Assembly (NCBI GenBank): GCA_029465975.1
Contig: CM055760.1
Location: 10,245,208 to 10,309,207 of the forward strand
Direction of reading: 5' to 3'
DNA: 64,000 nucleotides
Origin: Dallia pectoralis
Taxonomy: Eukaryota > Chordata > Actinopteri > Esociformes > Umbridae
How positions within the stretch are numbered: the first letter of the stretch is position 1; each line of letters begins with the position of its first letter. Of this stretch, positions 25,118-38,400 are shown piece by piece. A program made the position numbers and the translations under genes. The notes under the pieces are model-generated. The model searched no databases. It was not told the DNA's origin and saw nothing but the letters and a program-made list of their open reading frames with translations.

Positions 25118-25360
25118 CTCTTTCAGTCAATTCCTATTCTAAGAGATGAAGGCCTATACCATGCGAGAATTTGCCAAGTAACTCAAGATCTCGTAGAACG
25201 ATGTGTTCTATTGCCTTCACAAAACAGTGCAAATTAGCATTAACCAATAGAATAGAATAAGGAGTGGGAGGCCCTGGTGCACACCAGAGAAACGGATGCC
25301 TCACATGTCTTCAACTGGCAGCTTCATTAAATAGTACTCAGAATAAAAAACTGCAGTCTT
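25118..25360 (+). mobile_element. Tc1-like transposase fragment (relic)
   Basis: Nucleotide landmarks of the same Tc1 family as at 20.5 kb appear in order on the plus strand: attctaagagatgaaggc, ccatgcgagaatttgccaag, gaataaggagtgggaggccc, caactggcagcttcattaaa. The frame has several stops and indels. Confidence 0.75.
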
Positions 25361-25789
25361 TAGTTTGCTTGAATGGTCTTTATTGACGCCAGCATCTAAT
25401 TGTTTATATTTTTGACGTATACATTTGGTATTAGGTGTTTCTTGTCTGTATAGGTTGGCTCTTTCTTTCAAGTCCCAATCTTCTGAGGTGTTTGTCCATC
25501 TCATATAAATATACAGTATACATCTATCACTGATGGTTTTCCCCTCAGCCTATTAGGACACACACACACAGTCCTTCCACGGTGTCCTTCACACACCCTT
25601 CAGCTCCTCATTTCCATATGGAATGCAAACATGGTGCCCCCCACTACGTCTCTCCCCCACCTGCCCTCCCTTCCCCCTCATCCTCTAGACCTCCCTCCCT
25701 CGTTCCCTGTTCTGTATTTTTATCTTTTCATTCCTTCCTTTTATTCACCCTTTTCTGCAGGCATTTAGACTGTACAGTGTTCCCCTCCC

Positions 25790-26562
25790 TGCCTCCCTGC
25801 CTCTGCTTTCCTGCCTCTCTGACTCCTTGCCTCTCTGACTCCCTGCCTCTCTGACTCCCTGCCTCTGACTCTCTGACTCCCTGCCTCTGACTCCCTGACT
25901 CTCTGACTCCCTGCCTCTCTGACTCCCTGCCTCTCTGACTCCCTGCCTCTGACTCCCTGCCTCTGACTCCCTGCCTCTTTGACACCCTGCCTCTGACACC
26001 CTGCCTCTGACTCCCTGCCTCTCTGACTCCCTGCCTCTCTGACTCCCAGCCTCTGACTCCCTGCCTCTTTGACACCCTGCCTCTCTGACACCCAGCCTCT
26101 GACTCCCTGCCTCTTTGACACCCTGCCTCTCTGACACCCAGCCTCTGACACCCTGCCTCTTTGACACCCTGCCTCTGACTCCTTGCCTCTCTGACTCCCT
26201 GCGTCTCTGACACCCTGCCTCTGACTCTCTGACTCCCTGCCTCTCTGACACCCAGCCTCTGACTCCCTGCCTCTTTGACACCCTGCCTCTCTGACACCCT
26301 GCCTCTGACTCCCTGCCTCTTTGACACCCTGCCTCTGACTCCCTGCCTCTTTGACACCCTGCCTCTGACACCCTGCCTCTGACTCCCTGCCTCTCTGACT
26401 CCCTGCCTCTCTGACTCCCTGCCTCTCTGACTCCCAGCCTCGGACTCCCTGCCTCTGACACCCTGCCTCTGACACCCTGCCTCTGACACCCTGCCTCTGA
26501 CACCCTGCCTCTGACTCCCTGCCTCTCTGACTCCCTGCCTCTCTGACTCCCTGCCTACCTGC
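25790..26562. repeat. 14/16-bp minisatellite, about 50 copies
   Basis: A 770-bp array of ctgcctctgactcc (14 bp) and ctgcctctctgactcc or ctgcctctttgacacc (16 bp) units. Three overlapping minus-strand frames of 250-277 codons are open throughout, reading Gly/Arg/Glu/Gln-rich cycles. Being open in all three frames at once is the signature of a stop-free repeat, so no CDS is called. Confidence 0.95.
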
Positions 26563-28257
26563 CCTGATATAGTGGGACGAGGTTTCGATGAACACCAAGG
26601 TCGGGGACGACCAATCTATTCAATCCACTCAGTTATTAGGGATATAAATAATTTGTATCAGGACTGAACCTTGACCTTTCAACTGTTACCTCTGAGGAGA
26701 GAATTTATATTTTATTTCTTTTTTTCCGCTCCCGGGCTCTGATATGTACGCATCTGATCCATTAGGCGGATGAGATGGACACCTCCACTCTGCATATGCA
26801 ATATTCCCAGAAACAATTTCGCTATTGCAAGCAAGGAAAATGTGTGCTTTTCCGTGCACCATCCCAGGACAAGTAGGACGTGGGACCGCGTAAAGTGCTG
26901 TGTTGTTTCGGGCATATATCCCGTCTTTGGACGTCCCCAGTATATGAGAAGAGGGGGGAATTTAAATAGAGAAACACCTCTAAGGGGAACGTATATGTTC
27001 TGTGACAAAGTAAACACAATACATGGTGTCCCACTGCTCCTAAAGTATTGGGTTTCATAGTGTCAAGTGGCCTGTTGAAATATGCATATGACCGTAGCGC
27101 TAATACAGCCTGTTGATGTGAGGTGGGGCGTATTTATTCAGTATGTTGTGTTATTAGAGAAAGGCTCTGGGGTATTCATAGTTAAAATGTTATGCCACAT
27201 AATGCCACATAAATCTCTCTATACCTTTTCAAATATTAATTTAGTTCCTTAAGCTGAAAATCTACTGTAGCCTGTCAATGTGGCCCCTACCTTTGTCGTT
27301 GGCCCTGATCCGGAATGGAAAACATGTCAAAATCATAGAAAGCGTGATGAGATTGCTGCTGTTATTAATCTTGAATAAATACATCTTGACCTGGGGATTA
27401 ACTCCTCACCCTGGAGATAAGGCCATCTGAACATGCTGACGTGAATTATGAACAAACAATGGATTGGGGAAGCAAATGTTCCAACCTGAATTGAGTGTCG
27501 GGACTAGATGAAGTTCTGAGGCCTTGTGGTGTCTGAATTACCTTGACCATATGAAAATGCCTTCTAGGGAATACTAGTACTACTGAATCTTGAGGGTGTT
27601 AATACTAAAATAACTTTTATTGTTCCCCTTGCTTTCTGTCAGAACGAAAAACACCAGACTAGGATGCTAGTGAAATGAATTTGACACTTGTTTTCACACC
27701 ATAATTTCAAAGAAACTTAAGGAAATGGGTTTGCCATGTACAGCATTGGCACAGATCGTTACAAAAATATGCAGTATTTATTCAGGTCTCCAACATGTAT
27801 ACAGACAGTTTAACTCGTCGAAAATTCAAATAGCATTTGTAACCGATCAGTCACCTGGCGATGTGGCCCCTGTATCTATCTAGCATGTTAATGATGTCCT
27901 CCTGTCTCCTCTGGGCCCCGGCCTAATGAGAGGAGATCTGGGCCCCAGGCAGCTGCTGCTGGTCTAATTGATTACCTGTCTACCTGCCACAACATGCTAT
28001 CAATGTGTTTGCTACTGGGAGTAAACGCAGACAACGGCTGCCATTCGTGATGCTAACGTTTAGTCGCTTATATTGAGTAGTCTCTCTGTAACGGATCAGA
28101 ATTAGACTATTATTTATTGTTCAGGAACATTTGAAGTTAAAGTGCCATCGGAGTTTTCACTGGTATGTTGTACTCCATATTTTGTGTTTTATAAGTCAAA
28201 CATGTATTTATACGGAGCAAGAAAAATTAAATGTTTGTCATGCCATACATACTGCAG
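26563..28257. other. Unannotated intergenic DNA
   Basis: No exon or recognised repeat. The open frames at 26712-27060 lack any family motif. Confidence 0.4.
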
Positions 28258-28432
28258 CAGTACACGCACACCAGAAACTGCACACTTCAGAATCTCGCCG
28301 GAAGTAGTAGGTCATCCGGGTACTTTTCGCATACTGTTTTTTCGAATACTATGATCTCGGACATACTACTCTGCTCGTGTACTGTTTTTCGCATACTGTA
28401 CAGTATGGAAGTACGCGATTTCGGACGCAGCC
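28258..28432. mobile_element. Possible MITE-like repeat
   Basis: Repeated tttttcgcatactgt motifs and the end gcgatttcggacgcagcc resemble short nonautonomous DNA-transposon repeats of fishes. Termini and target duplication were not identified. Confidence 0.4.
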
Positions 28433-29732
28433 TATGACTACTCGACCCATAGGTTACATTTGGGTAAAAGCAGTAATGATGAGCAACCACGCAGGCTTGG
28501 CACACGCCCAGGAGCCTACATTGATTCCACAGGTGAGTCTCTCTCAGAACTCACACACACATGAAGTCTTGGCTATACGTGCAGAACTGTGCAAGAGTTG
28601 CTATAATATTGCAAAAAGTGGTAAAACAGCAAAATCCCTGAAAATAGAAATGTCCACCTTAAGTAAAGTGTTTCATAACGACGGCGATGTTTGTTTGAAC
28701 AACAACTACAGAAAATAGATTAACTTAATCTTGCTTTCATCTAGACGACGTCACCGTCCGTCGTTGTTTTGCAGGAAATCGGTTCGTTTACAGCGGCTCT
28801 CTTAGCGGAGGTGTGTAAGACGGGGTGATGTAATCGGAATGTCTTCAACAGCTGCAACAACGTGAGGATCCGTGAAGCCCTATTTTAATGAAACGTTAAC
28901 GAGTGTACAGAGCATTCTGAACCTACTCTGTATGTCTCCGGCCCCAATCATGCGTCCTAAATCGTGTTTACCCTCAGAGAGATGTTACGCGTGGGCAGGT
29001 GTGTCTAGACCACCCCTTTCGGCTCCACCCCTCTCCTCCGGAGCTACAATCTCGCTAAATGATTTATCACTTCCTTTTGTCGGATATCAGGCTGATACTA
29101 TAGTCTTAAAAGGCCTCTTTTGTTCCCGGTCGGAGACACTACTTGCCACCACAGACATGTTGCACTTATACCAATGTGATTTCCTTGTTGTCAACATGTC
29201 ACTTCCTTCGGACCTCTGCTGAGGGGGAAATCCATACAGATCAATAGGCTGTCAGTAGTGTTCTCCGCCACCTGCTGGGATTATTCTCTCTCGTTCTCTA
29301 TATTTCTTGTTTTCTTCTTTCTCTTCTCCCTTTCTAACTCTGTGTACATTTTTCCCTGTATTTCGTATATTGTCGAGCTTTTTCTTCTCCTTTTCACCCT
29401 GCTCCATCCTCCACCCTGCTGTACTGTCACAAAGTGGTGTCTGGTGAGAAATGGCTCGGTCGCTGGGGTGGTAATTGAAAAGTGTAGTGGATGAACGGTG
29501 GCTGCCAGACCCATCTGTGTCTGTGTGCTCTGTGGCTGGTCGTGAGGCCACATGGCAGGGCCAGACAGGGCCCCCCTGGGAGCTGTTAACACCTCATAGA
29601 CGCCAGTGGCCCCTAGGGAGCTGCAGAACAGTGCCAAGGTCCTAATGAGAAAACAGGTGATTATCTCACCTTGGGAAAATAAATGTGAGCCATTATGGAC
29701 CTGGATGCCCACAGTCTCATGAACTGTTGTGT
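28433..29732. other. Unannotated intergenic DNA
   Basis: No exon recognised. Holds the CTCF-like motif at 29264-29280 listed next. Confidence 0.4.
29264..29280 (-). promoter_or_regulatory. CTCF-like motif
   Basis: On the minus strand CCCAGCAGGTGGCGGAG, a strong match by eye to the CTCF core. It faces the plus-oriented motif at 19778. Motif evidence only. Confidence 0.35.
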
Positions 29733-29797
29733 TAGCATGCAGCTAACACAGCTAATACAGCCAACATAGCTAACACAGCTAACATAGCTAACACAGT
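29733..29797. repeat. Short gctaacaca-type tandem repeat
   Basis: Six to seven imperfect 9-10 bp units. Confidence 0.75.
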
Positions 29798-31682
29798 CTG
29801 GGTCAAGGACTGATATTATGACTCATGCTGTAATGAGTACACAAATACTGGAATGTCACGCAATAAACATGCTGAATAATAAAGAAAAATATCTATAAAC
29901 ATACATTTAAAACCAGTTATTTAAACAGCATAACGCCGAGATTCACATCACACAAATGTACACCCGTTTTTAAAATGACAACTCGTTGTTCTGTCAAATG
30001 TTAATATGAACTGCAGGTGCACAAACATGTTTTTTATAAAAACCAAACAGCAGTAGTACATAAAGGCATTTACTGAAACATCTGTTATGGTTATTATATA
30101 TTTTGTTCACTTGTTGCCCGTTTTTTTTCCGGAGTTGAAAAATGAAACGTCCAACCTCCAGTTCTACGCTGATGAGGCATCAGATGATACATTTGGCCGT
30201 GAATTAATTTCCGTCATCTATTCCAGACAGATTACTAGATATTGCATTCCAGTCAAAGTATGAAATAAAAGAGAAAATAATACTGAGAGACGGATGATGG
30301 AGCGGTCGGCCTGTACTGGATATGATTGAAATCGTCAGTAAAAACATGTTAATGGTTGTGTTGATTAGTTCATGTGGAATTTAAAGGTGAAGTTCACACA
30401 GTTTAGACGAGTGGACATATTTTCACCTATTATGCGTGTCCAAACTTCTGACTCGTACTGTACATATAATATATTTATATAAATGCATACAGTATATCTA
30501 CGGTATATGTGTATTTGTACAAATAGTTGGTGGAACGATTCTGATTAGTTAAAATCCTTTTTTGTCTGAATAGAGACGTTTTTTGCTATTGCTTCTTACC
30601 TGGTTGGTTTACATAAATGCGTTTGCGCATGCGTTGCAGCCTGCTTTTCTCATATTTACTTAATAGTTTCAATATTAAATATAGATTTTGAATAAAGATT
30701 CAAAGCACATGTTGCAACCACATTTTTATTCTGGACAATGCGATTTTTCATACTGCAATTTTTTTGTTGTTCTTGTAAACAGCATTTTTTAAACATGAAT
30801 TTATTAAACAGTGGGGTAACCTTTGTAAACTACCGAGACATCCAGAATGAGATTATTAAATACATTTGTTTTGAGATTTTTTTTACATTTCACTACATTC
30901 TTAGAAGTTAAATATATACGAATTGCTGAGATCCCCTTTAAGTTTGAAGGTATTAATAATATTTTTGCAGTCTGTTCAATTCATGGCAAATCATAAAATT
31001 TTAACCAAGCATCCAAACTTTCAAAATAAAGTTCCCTGAATATGGTATAAGGCTGTAATTTAGGACAGCCCAATAAAATGCATGAAACTGGTTTGTATTG
31101 CTGGATTGCATGAAACTGGTCTGAAATGGAGTATTGTATGAAACCGGCATTGCAGTAGTGGCTTTAGGATTTACGGTTCTGGTCAAGGTAAAAAAACGAA
31201 ACATCTGCAACAAAACATTTCCCTCCTCTCTATTTAACTGTGGATTTGTGCACAACTTCCTAGCGGACGGTTTCTGATGGTAAACCGCACTTCTCATTTG
31301 CTCGTAATGAACGTAATCTCGTTTTCCAAATCTCTGCGATAATGCGTTTCTCCCAAGCAGACAAGCCCCTCCCACCTCGCCACCAGCCACCACGACCACC
31401 CCCTACGACCTCAACGCTGCTCCATTAGACCTGAATTGTTGCCGTGACGTGTGGGGCCCAGGGGAGGTGTTACTGTCAGGCCTGATTTACTCCCAGCCAT
31501 CTGACGCGAGGCGACCACTTGCTGGGGGCGTGGATGGAAGGAGGGAGAGAGGGTGGGGGGAGAACGCTTGCAGCCAGGGACAGCTCAAAGCAACAGCCTG
31601 AAGCAAATGTGCAGAGCAACAGCCTATTATGGAAAATTAAAACCACAACAGCCTATTATGGAAAATTATAAACACAACAGCC
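29798..31682. other. Unannotated AT-rich intergenic DNA
   Basis: No exon or recognised repeat. Confidence 0.4.
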
Positions 31683-32075
31683 TTAAGCAATAGAATTAGA
31701 ATCCGCTTTTATTGCTAAATACGTTCACTTATTCCAACTTAGTGTGAATGTGTCGCTGGTTGTACACAACATTTAGGGACAGGATACACAAAACGTGCAA
31801 AGATATGTGTTTAATGCCATGCGTTTAATGCCACGCGTGCCCATGCAGTCTTGAACAGGAAGTACAGAATAGAGCTGAACACACACCTCTGTGGGGCCCC
31901 ATAATACAATTCCATGTGGAAGAGGTGTGGTTGCCAGTCATTCTGACCAGCCTGTTGTCCTGCCCCTCTCCAGACCTAGAGCTCGGAGCTTGGTATGTCA
32001 ACAATACTGTTGAATGCTGAACTAAGGTCAATAAACCAAATTCTCACACACTGTAGATGCATGGTGAGGGCCAAC
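31683..32075 (-). mobile_element. Non-LTR LINE reverse transcriptase fragment
   Basis: On the minus strand the motif WFIDLSSAFNSIVD (near 32038-31995) matches the first catalytic aspartate block of LINE reverse transcriptase. After a frameshift, GNHTSSTWNCIMGPHRGVCS (about 31935-31875) matches the following block before the catalytic YxDD. The sequence then jumps to a 3'-end-like segment at 31683-31800 (plus strand cttttattgctaaatacg). The copy is internally deleted and inactive. Confidence 0.8.
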
Positions 32076-32090
32076 TGGCATTGGTCCCCT

Positions 32091-32163
32091 GTGTTTGCCA
32101 CTCTGCGTTTGCCACTCTGCGTTTGCCACTCTGCGTTTGCCACTCTGCGTTTGCCACTCTGCG
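32091..32163. repeat. 14-bp tandem repeat, about 5 copies
   Basis: Near-perfect units of gcgtttgccactct. Confidence 0.9.
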
Positions 32164-33428
32164 CTTATACAAACAAAGCCACTGGGAACCCCATGTTCAT
32201 TAATAAGAGTAGAGGATAATCTCACTAGTTTACAGTGTGCACAGTTCATCCTCAGGTCACCCTGGTCTCACCTCTTTGCTCCAATAGTTCCTTATAGCTT
32301 ATTAAGCTGCTGTGGACACTTCCTGGTGTGTTGTGTTCCTCATTGACAAATCCGCCCGGCTCAGCACAAATGGAAACTGCTCAGTAAACTGACCATGGCA
32401 GAGATTGGGGCAGATTAGTCTCGCCTTTGACACTTCACTCTCACCCCAGACTGTCTTTGTTGGGTGACCTGGGATGGAGTTTCACAGCTGGCACTTAAGC
32501 ACCGCAATAGTGACAGACGCTGCTCAGGTGGAAAGATTTAATTTTAAGAACAGCCACCCAACTTTAAATGAAAAAGTTAAGCCAAAAATTACAATTAAAA
32601 AGGTATTTCCATCATGTGAGAATAGAAACTTATAACAGGCTGTTAAACATTCAAGCGTCAAACCTCCAAACACTGAAATCTGAAAATGCAGTTATTCAAA
32701 ACAAATAACTGGGCTACTTTTACCTCAGCTATTCTCATTACAAACACCAGGTGTTGAAATTCTTTCTCTGTGATGCATACAAGCTTTATATCCATGTTTA
32801 GAGTTATTAATGTCCTGTTCTTATTCAAATAAGGGATTGAATTGCTGATGACATTTTTTAAAATGTAAATGTAAAATAGGAATATGGTCTAATATGTTTT
32901 AGAGTAATTCCAGTATTTTTAAGATCTCTCATATACACAGACACTTCAATGCCTTGGTTATTTTTAATATATATTTTGCTGTTATTTGTGTAGGTCATTG
33001 CATTAAAAGACAATATTTTTTTAGTTTTCATGACTTTTATATATCAACAAGGTTTTAAAGATTCCTAATGAAGTTAAACATGTTACAAAGTTTATGCTTT
33101 TTCTTGACACGTATCTTCTCAGGATCAGGTCAACTGGCTCTATGAATAATGATTTGCATATTACATTAAACTAATTTGTATTGTGAAAAGTTTCTCAGAG
33201 GACGCTATGTATATTGCTATAGGAGGAGGAGAAAGACCCATCTAGAAAGAAGATTCTTGTGAATGCCTTTGTCTAAACGATGATGGTTTTGGTCGTATTG
33301 TGTAAGCTGTCGTGATATGCATGAAAACTGAAATAGTCTTTCTGTAACTGACAAGAAGATATTAGCAGTGTTTTCTATTGTGCAAGCACACAAACACACA
33401 AACTCACACGTGTGTGCATTCAAGCACA
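32164..33428. other. Unannotated intergenic DNA
   Basis: AT-rich, no exon or recognised repeat. Confidence 0.4.
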
Positions 33429-33431
33429 GAT

Positions 33432-33478
<47 letters not shown>
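33429..33478. repeat. (CA)n microsatellite
   Basis: About 24 CA units. Confidence 0.95.
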
Positions 33479-33481
<3 letters not shown>

Positions 33482-33975
33482 TATTTAATTGAACCTGACT
33501 TTGAATAAGTAAACAAATGGGGATATTCACGAGGGGCACACTCGATCCCTCCCGAGTTAATGGATTGAAGATTTCTATCCCGTGGGGGCATTTGAGTAAA
33601 CAGGACTCGGTTATCTCCAAATCGACATGTTGCCTCTGAAGCTGCATCAAATTTCTGCACTAAAGAGCCGTTGAACTCTTGATACAGCTTTGGTAATTAG
33701 CTCGACGGCCAATCTGCAGACTCAGATCTTTGGATTGCTCCGGTTCCCCTGCCTTATGTGTGCTCTAAAGTGAGACCAACATGATTAATACTAAAGGAAA
33801 ACTGAGAAGGTTATTACAGATTTGGCACCAACCCCAATGCCTCTGGATTGTGGCAATGTTTTGAGCAGTTGTGATCTACGACCGTATAAAAAAACAAGAG
33901 GAAAAAACAAAAACACAGCCCGTAGTCAACATAATAATATAAGGATCGCTGGTCAGTTTGGATTTAGCTGACAAA

Positions 33976-33981
33976 TTTATT
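33976..33981 (-). promoter_or_regulatory. Candidate lhx3 poly(A) signal
   Basis: AATAAA on the minus strand about 1.0 kb after the lhx3 stop codon. It would define a 3' UTR of roughly 1 kb. No strong downstream GU-rich element was noted, so this is tentative. Confidence 0.3.
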
Positions 33982-34901
33982 AAAGACCTGTATCACTTAA
34001 TCATTTTCATTATTGAGAATAAATAAGACATAAAACATCTTTCACATGAACAAACACATACACCGGCCTGGGTTTCATCATGCCCAGGTAGTTTCAATAG
34101 AGATGAACAAGCTCGAGACAATAGAGACAGACAATATCCATCTAAGAACACACAAATGCATAGAGGTAGTTGGACCCTTTCATTGGTGGGAGGTGACATT
34201 TATAACTTGTCTAGATCCCTGGCCTTCAATGAACAAAGTCCAAATACTTGTTGTACTTTGTACATTCCCCAAGCGGTCAATGTACAAAGTAGTCATGTTG
34301 TTGGAGGAATCGTATAAAAATAAAGTAAAGTATAGACATTTGGCAATAACCAGACACGTAAAGACTTGAACAAAACCTGCATCTGTCCACGTTTGTACAA
34401 AATACAGCAGGTGTAAAGGATAATGGGGAAGAGACTATCAAAATCCGATCGGGCCAAAGTCTGAGTGTGTTTGCGTAAGCCTCGTTTGGGGAAATATTGA
34501 TGACACCATAGGGATCAAAAGCATATTAGTCCACAGTCGCTGTATAAATTATGGTGGAGGACTGTTGGAAGAGTGCTTTTAGGAAATGTGAGTTACTTTC
34601 CTCTTAGTCTCAGTACACCATCCTAATGTTATGGGAGAGATATATCACTCAATCACAAACCTTATTGTTATTCTTATTAACCTGTTAATTTCATCAGTCT
34701 CGTTTTCTGTGATGAGTGGAGTGAGATTTCCAGATGCCATTTGACCCATTATTTACTTTTAGTCCACTCAGATGTGGTGAAACTACACCGATTTCAAGTT
34801 TGTTGACAGAGAGAAATAATGACCCAATTTTAGTCCGTGATTGCCCTTTCCAGTTTGTGACACCCGCCGAGTAAATCCAGAAAAAAAACTACTTGAGTCC
34901 C
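33982..34901 (-). other. Probable lhx3 3' UTR
   Basis: Sequence between the candidate poly(A) signal and the 29-bp repeat adjoining the stop codon. No transposon or tandem array is recognised here. Confidence 0.35.
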
Positions 34902-34988
34902 TTGTCCACATTGACCAATCAAAGCACTTCTAGTCCACATTGACCAATCAACGCACCTCTAGTCCACATTGACCAATCAACGAACCTC
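34902..34988 (-). repeat. 29-bp repeat x3 at the start of the lhx3 3' UTR
   Basis: Three tandem 29-bp units (34902-34930, 34931-34959, 34960-34988) each contain TTGACCAATCAA on the plus strand, i.e. TTGATTGGTCAA in the mRNA sense. The array ends one base from the lhx3 stop codon (34990-34992). Units differ by a few substitutions only. Confidence 0.9.
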
Positions 34989-34989
34989 G

Positions 34990-35420
34990 TCAAAACTGCC
35001 CATGGTCTACTTCATCCAACCAGGAAGCCGGACTTGCGGGGAAGTCCGGATAGCCCCCGCTGCTACCAGTGGAGAGATCCGAGCTGGGACCGTTGGCACC
35101 CCCTAACCCTCCCCTAATGTTGGGATTCAGCCCGGGTGCCCCACCTGGAGTCATGATGGACAGGCCAGAGTCCGGGTAGACCAGGCTGGAGATGAGAGGC
35201 TGGTGTCTGGGCAGGGCCTGGAGGGAACCAGGGGACTGGGGTAAGCCGTACGGGCTGCTGGAGCGAATGTCGTGGTACTGGTCCTGGGAGGGCAGGACTC
35301 CGTGCTCCAGGGTAAAGGAGCCGTGGCTGCCAGCCTGGCGCCCCCCCATGGCGGGCGACGACTCGCTCAGGCCGCTGTAAATGCCGTTGGAGTGGCTGAG
35401 CTCTGACATCGGGGGCTCAT
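34990..35420 (-). CDS. lhx3: lhx3 exon 6 (C-terminal domain and stop)
   Basis: Acceptor tgtgttccag precedes DEPPMSELSHSNGIYSGL. The exon encodes the last 143 residues, rich in Ser/Pro/Gly, with HQPLISSLVYPDSGLS and the terminal SWLDEVDHGQF, followed by TGA at 34992-34990. Phase 1 entry matches exon 5. The same strand is open a little upstream into the intron, but that part is not coding. Confidence 0.95.
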
Positions 35421-38400
35421 CTGGAACACAAGGCGGGGGGGGCGTTTTGAGACACACGTTTATTTACACAAACACAACTGAGATTTTTTTCTACACTAAT
35501 TGGTGTTTTGAAAAAGATCAATTTAGTTGATTCTTCAACCCCCATGTGTGTTTTTTGTTGATTCAGACTTAAAAGTCTATAATTCATGTCTATTTTTATA
35601 TTCATATATTTTAGACTGACGGATGTAACGGAGTTTGTCCGTCTCTGATCCTTTTATATTCATAGATTCTCTTGAAGACGTTATCTTAGATTGGTCTGTC
35701 AGTCAGATCAGCCTACCTGTAAAAGAGACTTCCGCGTCGCTGTCCATGCCCTCCTCCTGGATGCTGTCCTTGTCTGATTTTGAACCGCCTCTGGACCTCT
35801 TCATGTTGCGGAAGTACTGGCCCCACCTCTGCCTGCCTGCGTCCTTCTTCAACCTCTTTTCTTTTGCTCGCCTATTCTGGAACCAGACCTAAGAGACAAG
35901 AGTTTGGTTAGAGAGCCAACCTATATATATATTTTATTTTAGATATGTTTGAAACTTTGCTCAAATAAATGCCATATTTGTTCATTATGGGCTTTTTGAA
36001 TATGTCTTTAGTGCAGACCGTTTATGCTATTAAGTGGCTAGGTATAGGATACATTAACATTAAAACTAAATTAATTTTCAAGGACTGTCTGGGGTCACGT
36101 CTTCTTTAACCCGCGTGAGAGATTGAAACAGTGGCGCGGAATGCTAATGTTCGGATCGCAGTACTGAGCGATATTAATCACGCGCTTTATTAACTTCTCG
36201 ACAGCCACACGTTGTCCTTAACCCGCGGAGCAGACGGGTTACCTTGCATGATGTTACGTAGCCTCTCACCGGAATTACCCAGGGTTCATTTGAATTATGG
36301 CCATTTAAATTTTACTAAGACCACGTTCTAAATTGTGGCTGTAAAGGTTTTTTTGCTTTTTTTAAGTAAGACAGTGATGCGTTAACTCAGGAGTGTAATG
36401 CAGAAAAAGGCAAACGCAGAGTGTGAATCTTCAACACAAAAATATGCATGAAATAAAAAATGTGCATAACATGCGACTTACCAAAGACAAACAAAAGCTA
36501 TTGGAAAAACACACTGAACACTCAGTAACAGCCGTGACTTGGAAATAATGAACGACAAAGTGGTGACATTTCCCAGTGACTTAAATACCCAGCAGATCAC
36601 CCTGCTAACCACTAAGTATGCCCAGCTGTGCTCATTAACCAACACCCTAATCACCAAACAGGAACTAAAACGTGTGCCACCTACATTACTGTCCCATGTG
36701 AAACAAAAACCCTCACCACTCGTGACTATATAATTGCGTGAGGGAACCTTATTTCACCTGATTTCAATCACAGTAGGTTTCAAAATACCCCCTCCCCATA
36801 TTCACAATCTTTGTACCACGGGACCAACCAAATGTCAGGCAATATCAACTTCACAAGATAATACAAATGTATGCAATTATAACTGTATTTATTTTTTTGG
36901 GGTAGTTAAATGACAGTTACCTGAACAACCCGCATATCTAGTCCGGTTTCTGATGACAGTTGTTCTCGTACGTGTCGTGCGGGTTTGGGGGAGTTGTTGT
37001 AAGCGTTTTTAAGTGTCTCCAGCTGTTTTGCGGTGATGGTGGTTCTGGGCCTTTTCGCAGTTGAATCTGCCTCTGAAAAACACATTAAAACATGTCACCT
37101 AAATGGATTTCGATTTCACACCAAATGGTCAAAAATGTCACCCTAGAACACCTGAAAAATGCACAGGTTAAATTACATATCAGAATCTAAAAAATTCAAT
37201 TATAAAAAAATATATAAATTATACATTTCTAACCAATAATTAAATAATTAAATAAATATATTAGGCATCAAGTTCGTGGGGAGCAATTTAAATATTTTAT
37301 TCGTTAGAGTAGGCTACTTGTCTGTTTTATGGCATTTTTCTAACATGGGAAATATATGCCAAATTACCTCACGGCCAACCGACATCATCAGCTGATGCTG
37401 GATGGAAATCCTCTACTGCATAATTCAAGTATTATCATTAAAACTTAACACAAAGCGTAGCCTATTTCAAAATGTAATGTCAATTCACAAGAAGACCGAA
37501 AAATACTTAATAATGCACAATAATCTAGTCACAAATTAATTGTAGTCCTATACTAGCTTTGTATAAACTGAGATTCTGTGAAGTTATAGTCAACATTGAG
37601 GCAACTGCTTGTATTTGTGTAAATGTGAATATTCAGAAAGGTAAAACCTGGCTTGGTTACTTGGTTATGATTTTCCACAGAGCATATGTGTGATGGAAAC
37701 TTAACCATTTTGATCAAAGCATTACAAACAGGTTGCCTCCATCACCTTAGTTTAAACATTTTATCAGCCTATATGGCCAGCGCTGTCAAACGGAGTGATA
37801 TGCTTGTTCTCAATAGTATTTATTCACTGATTTAGAAATATAATTTAAAAAGAGTAAATCTTATGAACTCAAATTAATATGGTGGGTTTAAACCTGTGTT
37901 GATTTTTGTGGTATCTGGCAAGAAAAAAAGTTATTCTCGAACCGTTTCCACGTATTTATACTGATTAGAGCATATGACCAGCAATCAAAAGGTTAATAGG
38001 TCGAATCCCAGAGGTAACAGTGCTGCCCGTGAGCAAAGCAGTTCCCCCTAATTGCTCATTGGCCAATGAGATACACGCATCTCATAAATAAAGGCGCACC
38101 AGTAAATTCCCACTTGAGAGTATTTCAAGGACCCGGGAAGGGTAAAAATATAATGTTTTTTTAATTAAATTAACACGCACAAGGTAATGCGTGTCACTGT
38201 ACATATTTATCAAGACTTTAAGGGCACTGACTGTAAATATGCATCGGTATTTTATAGCCTAACAAAACATGGCCACAAACCAGTTAACACCCGTGATACA
38301 AAACCTGTGAATAATCTGTTGTTCAGAGACCACTAATAAAAAATGCACAATAAACACTAGGATTTCTCTCGTTACAGCAATCGGACAGGCACTAAATCCG

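Noticed and set aside
25728..26598. Three overlapping 250-277 codon open frames on the minus strand
   Set aside because: They are the three frames of one 14/16-bp minisatellite; simultaneous openness shows absence of stops in the unit, not coding.
35421..35457. Extension of the last lhx3 frame to an upstream ATG
   Set aside because: This lies in the intron before a good acceptor (tgtgttccag) and breaks homology with Lhx3.
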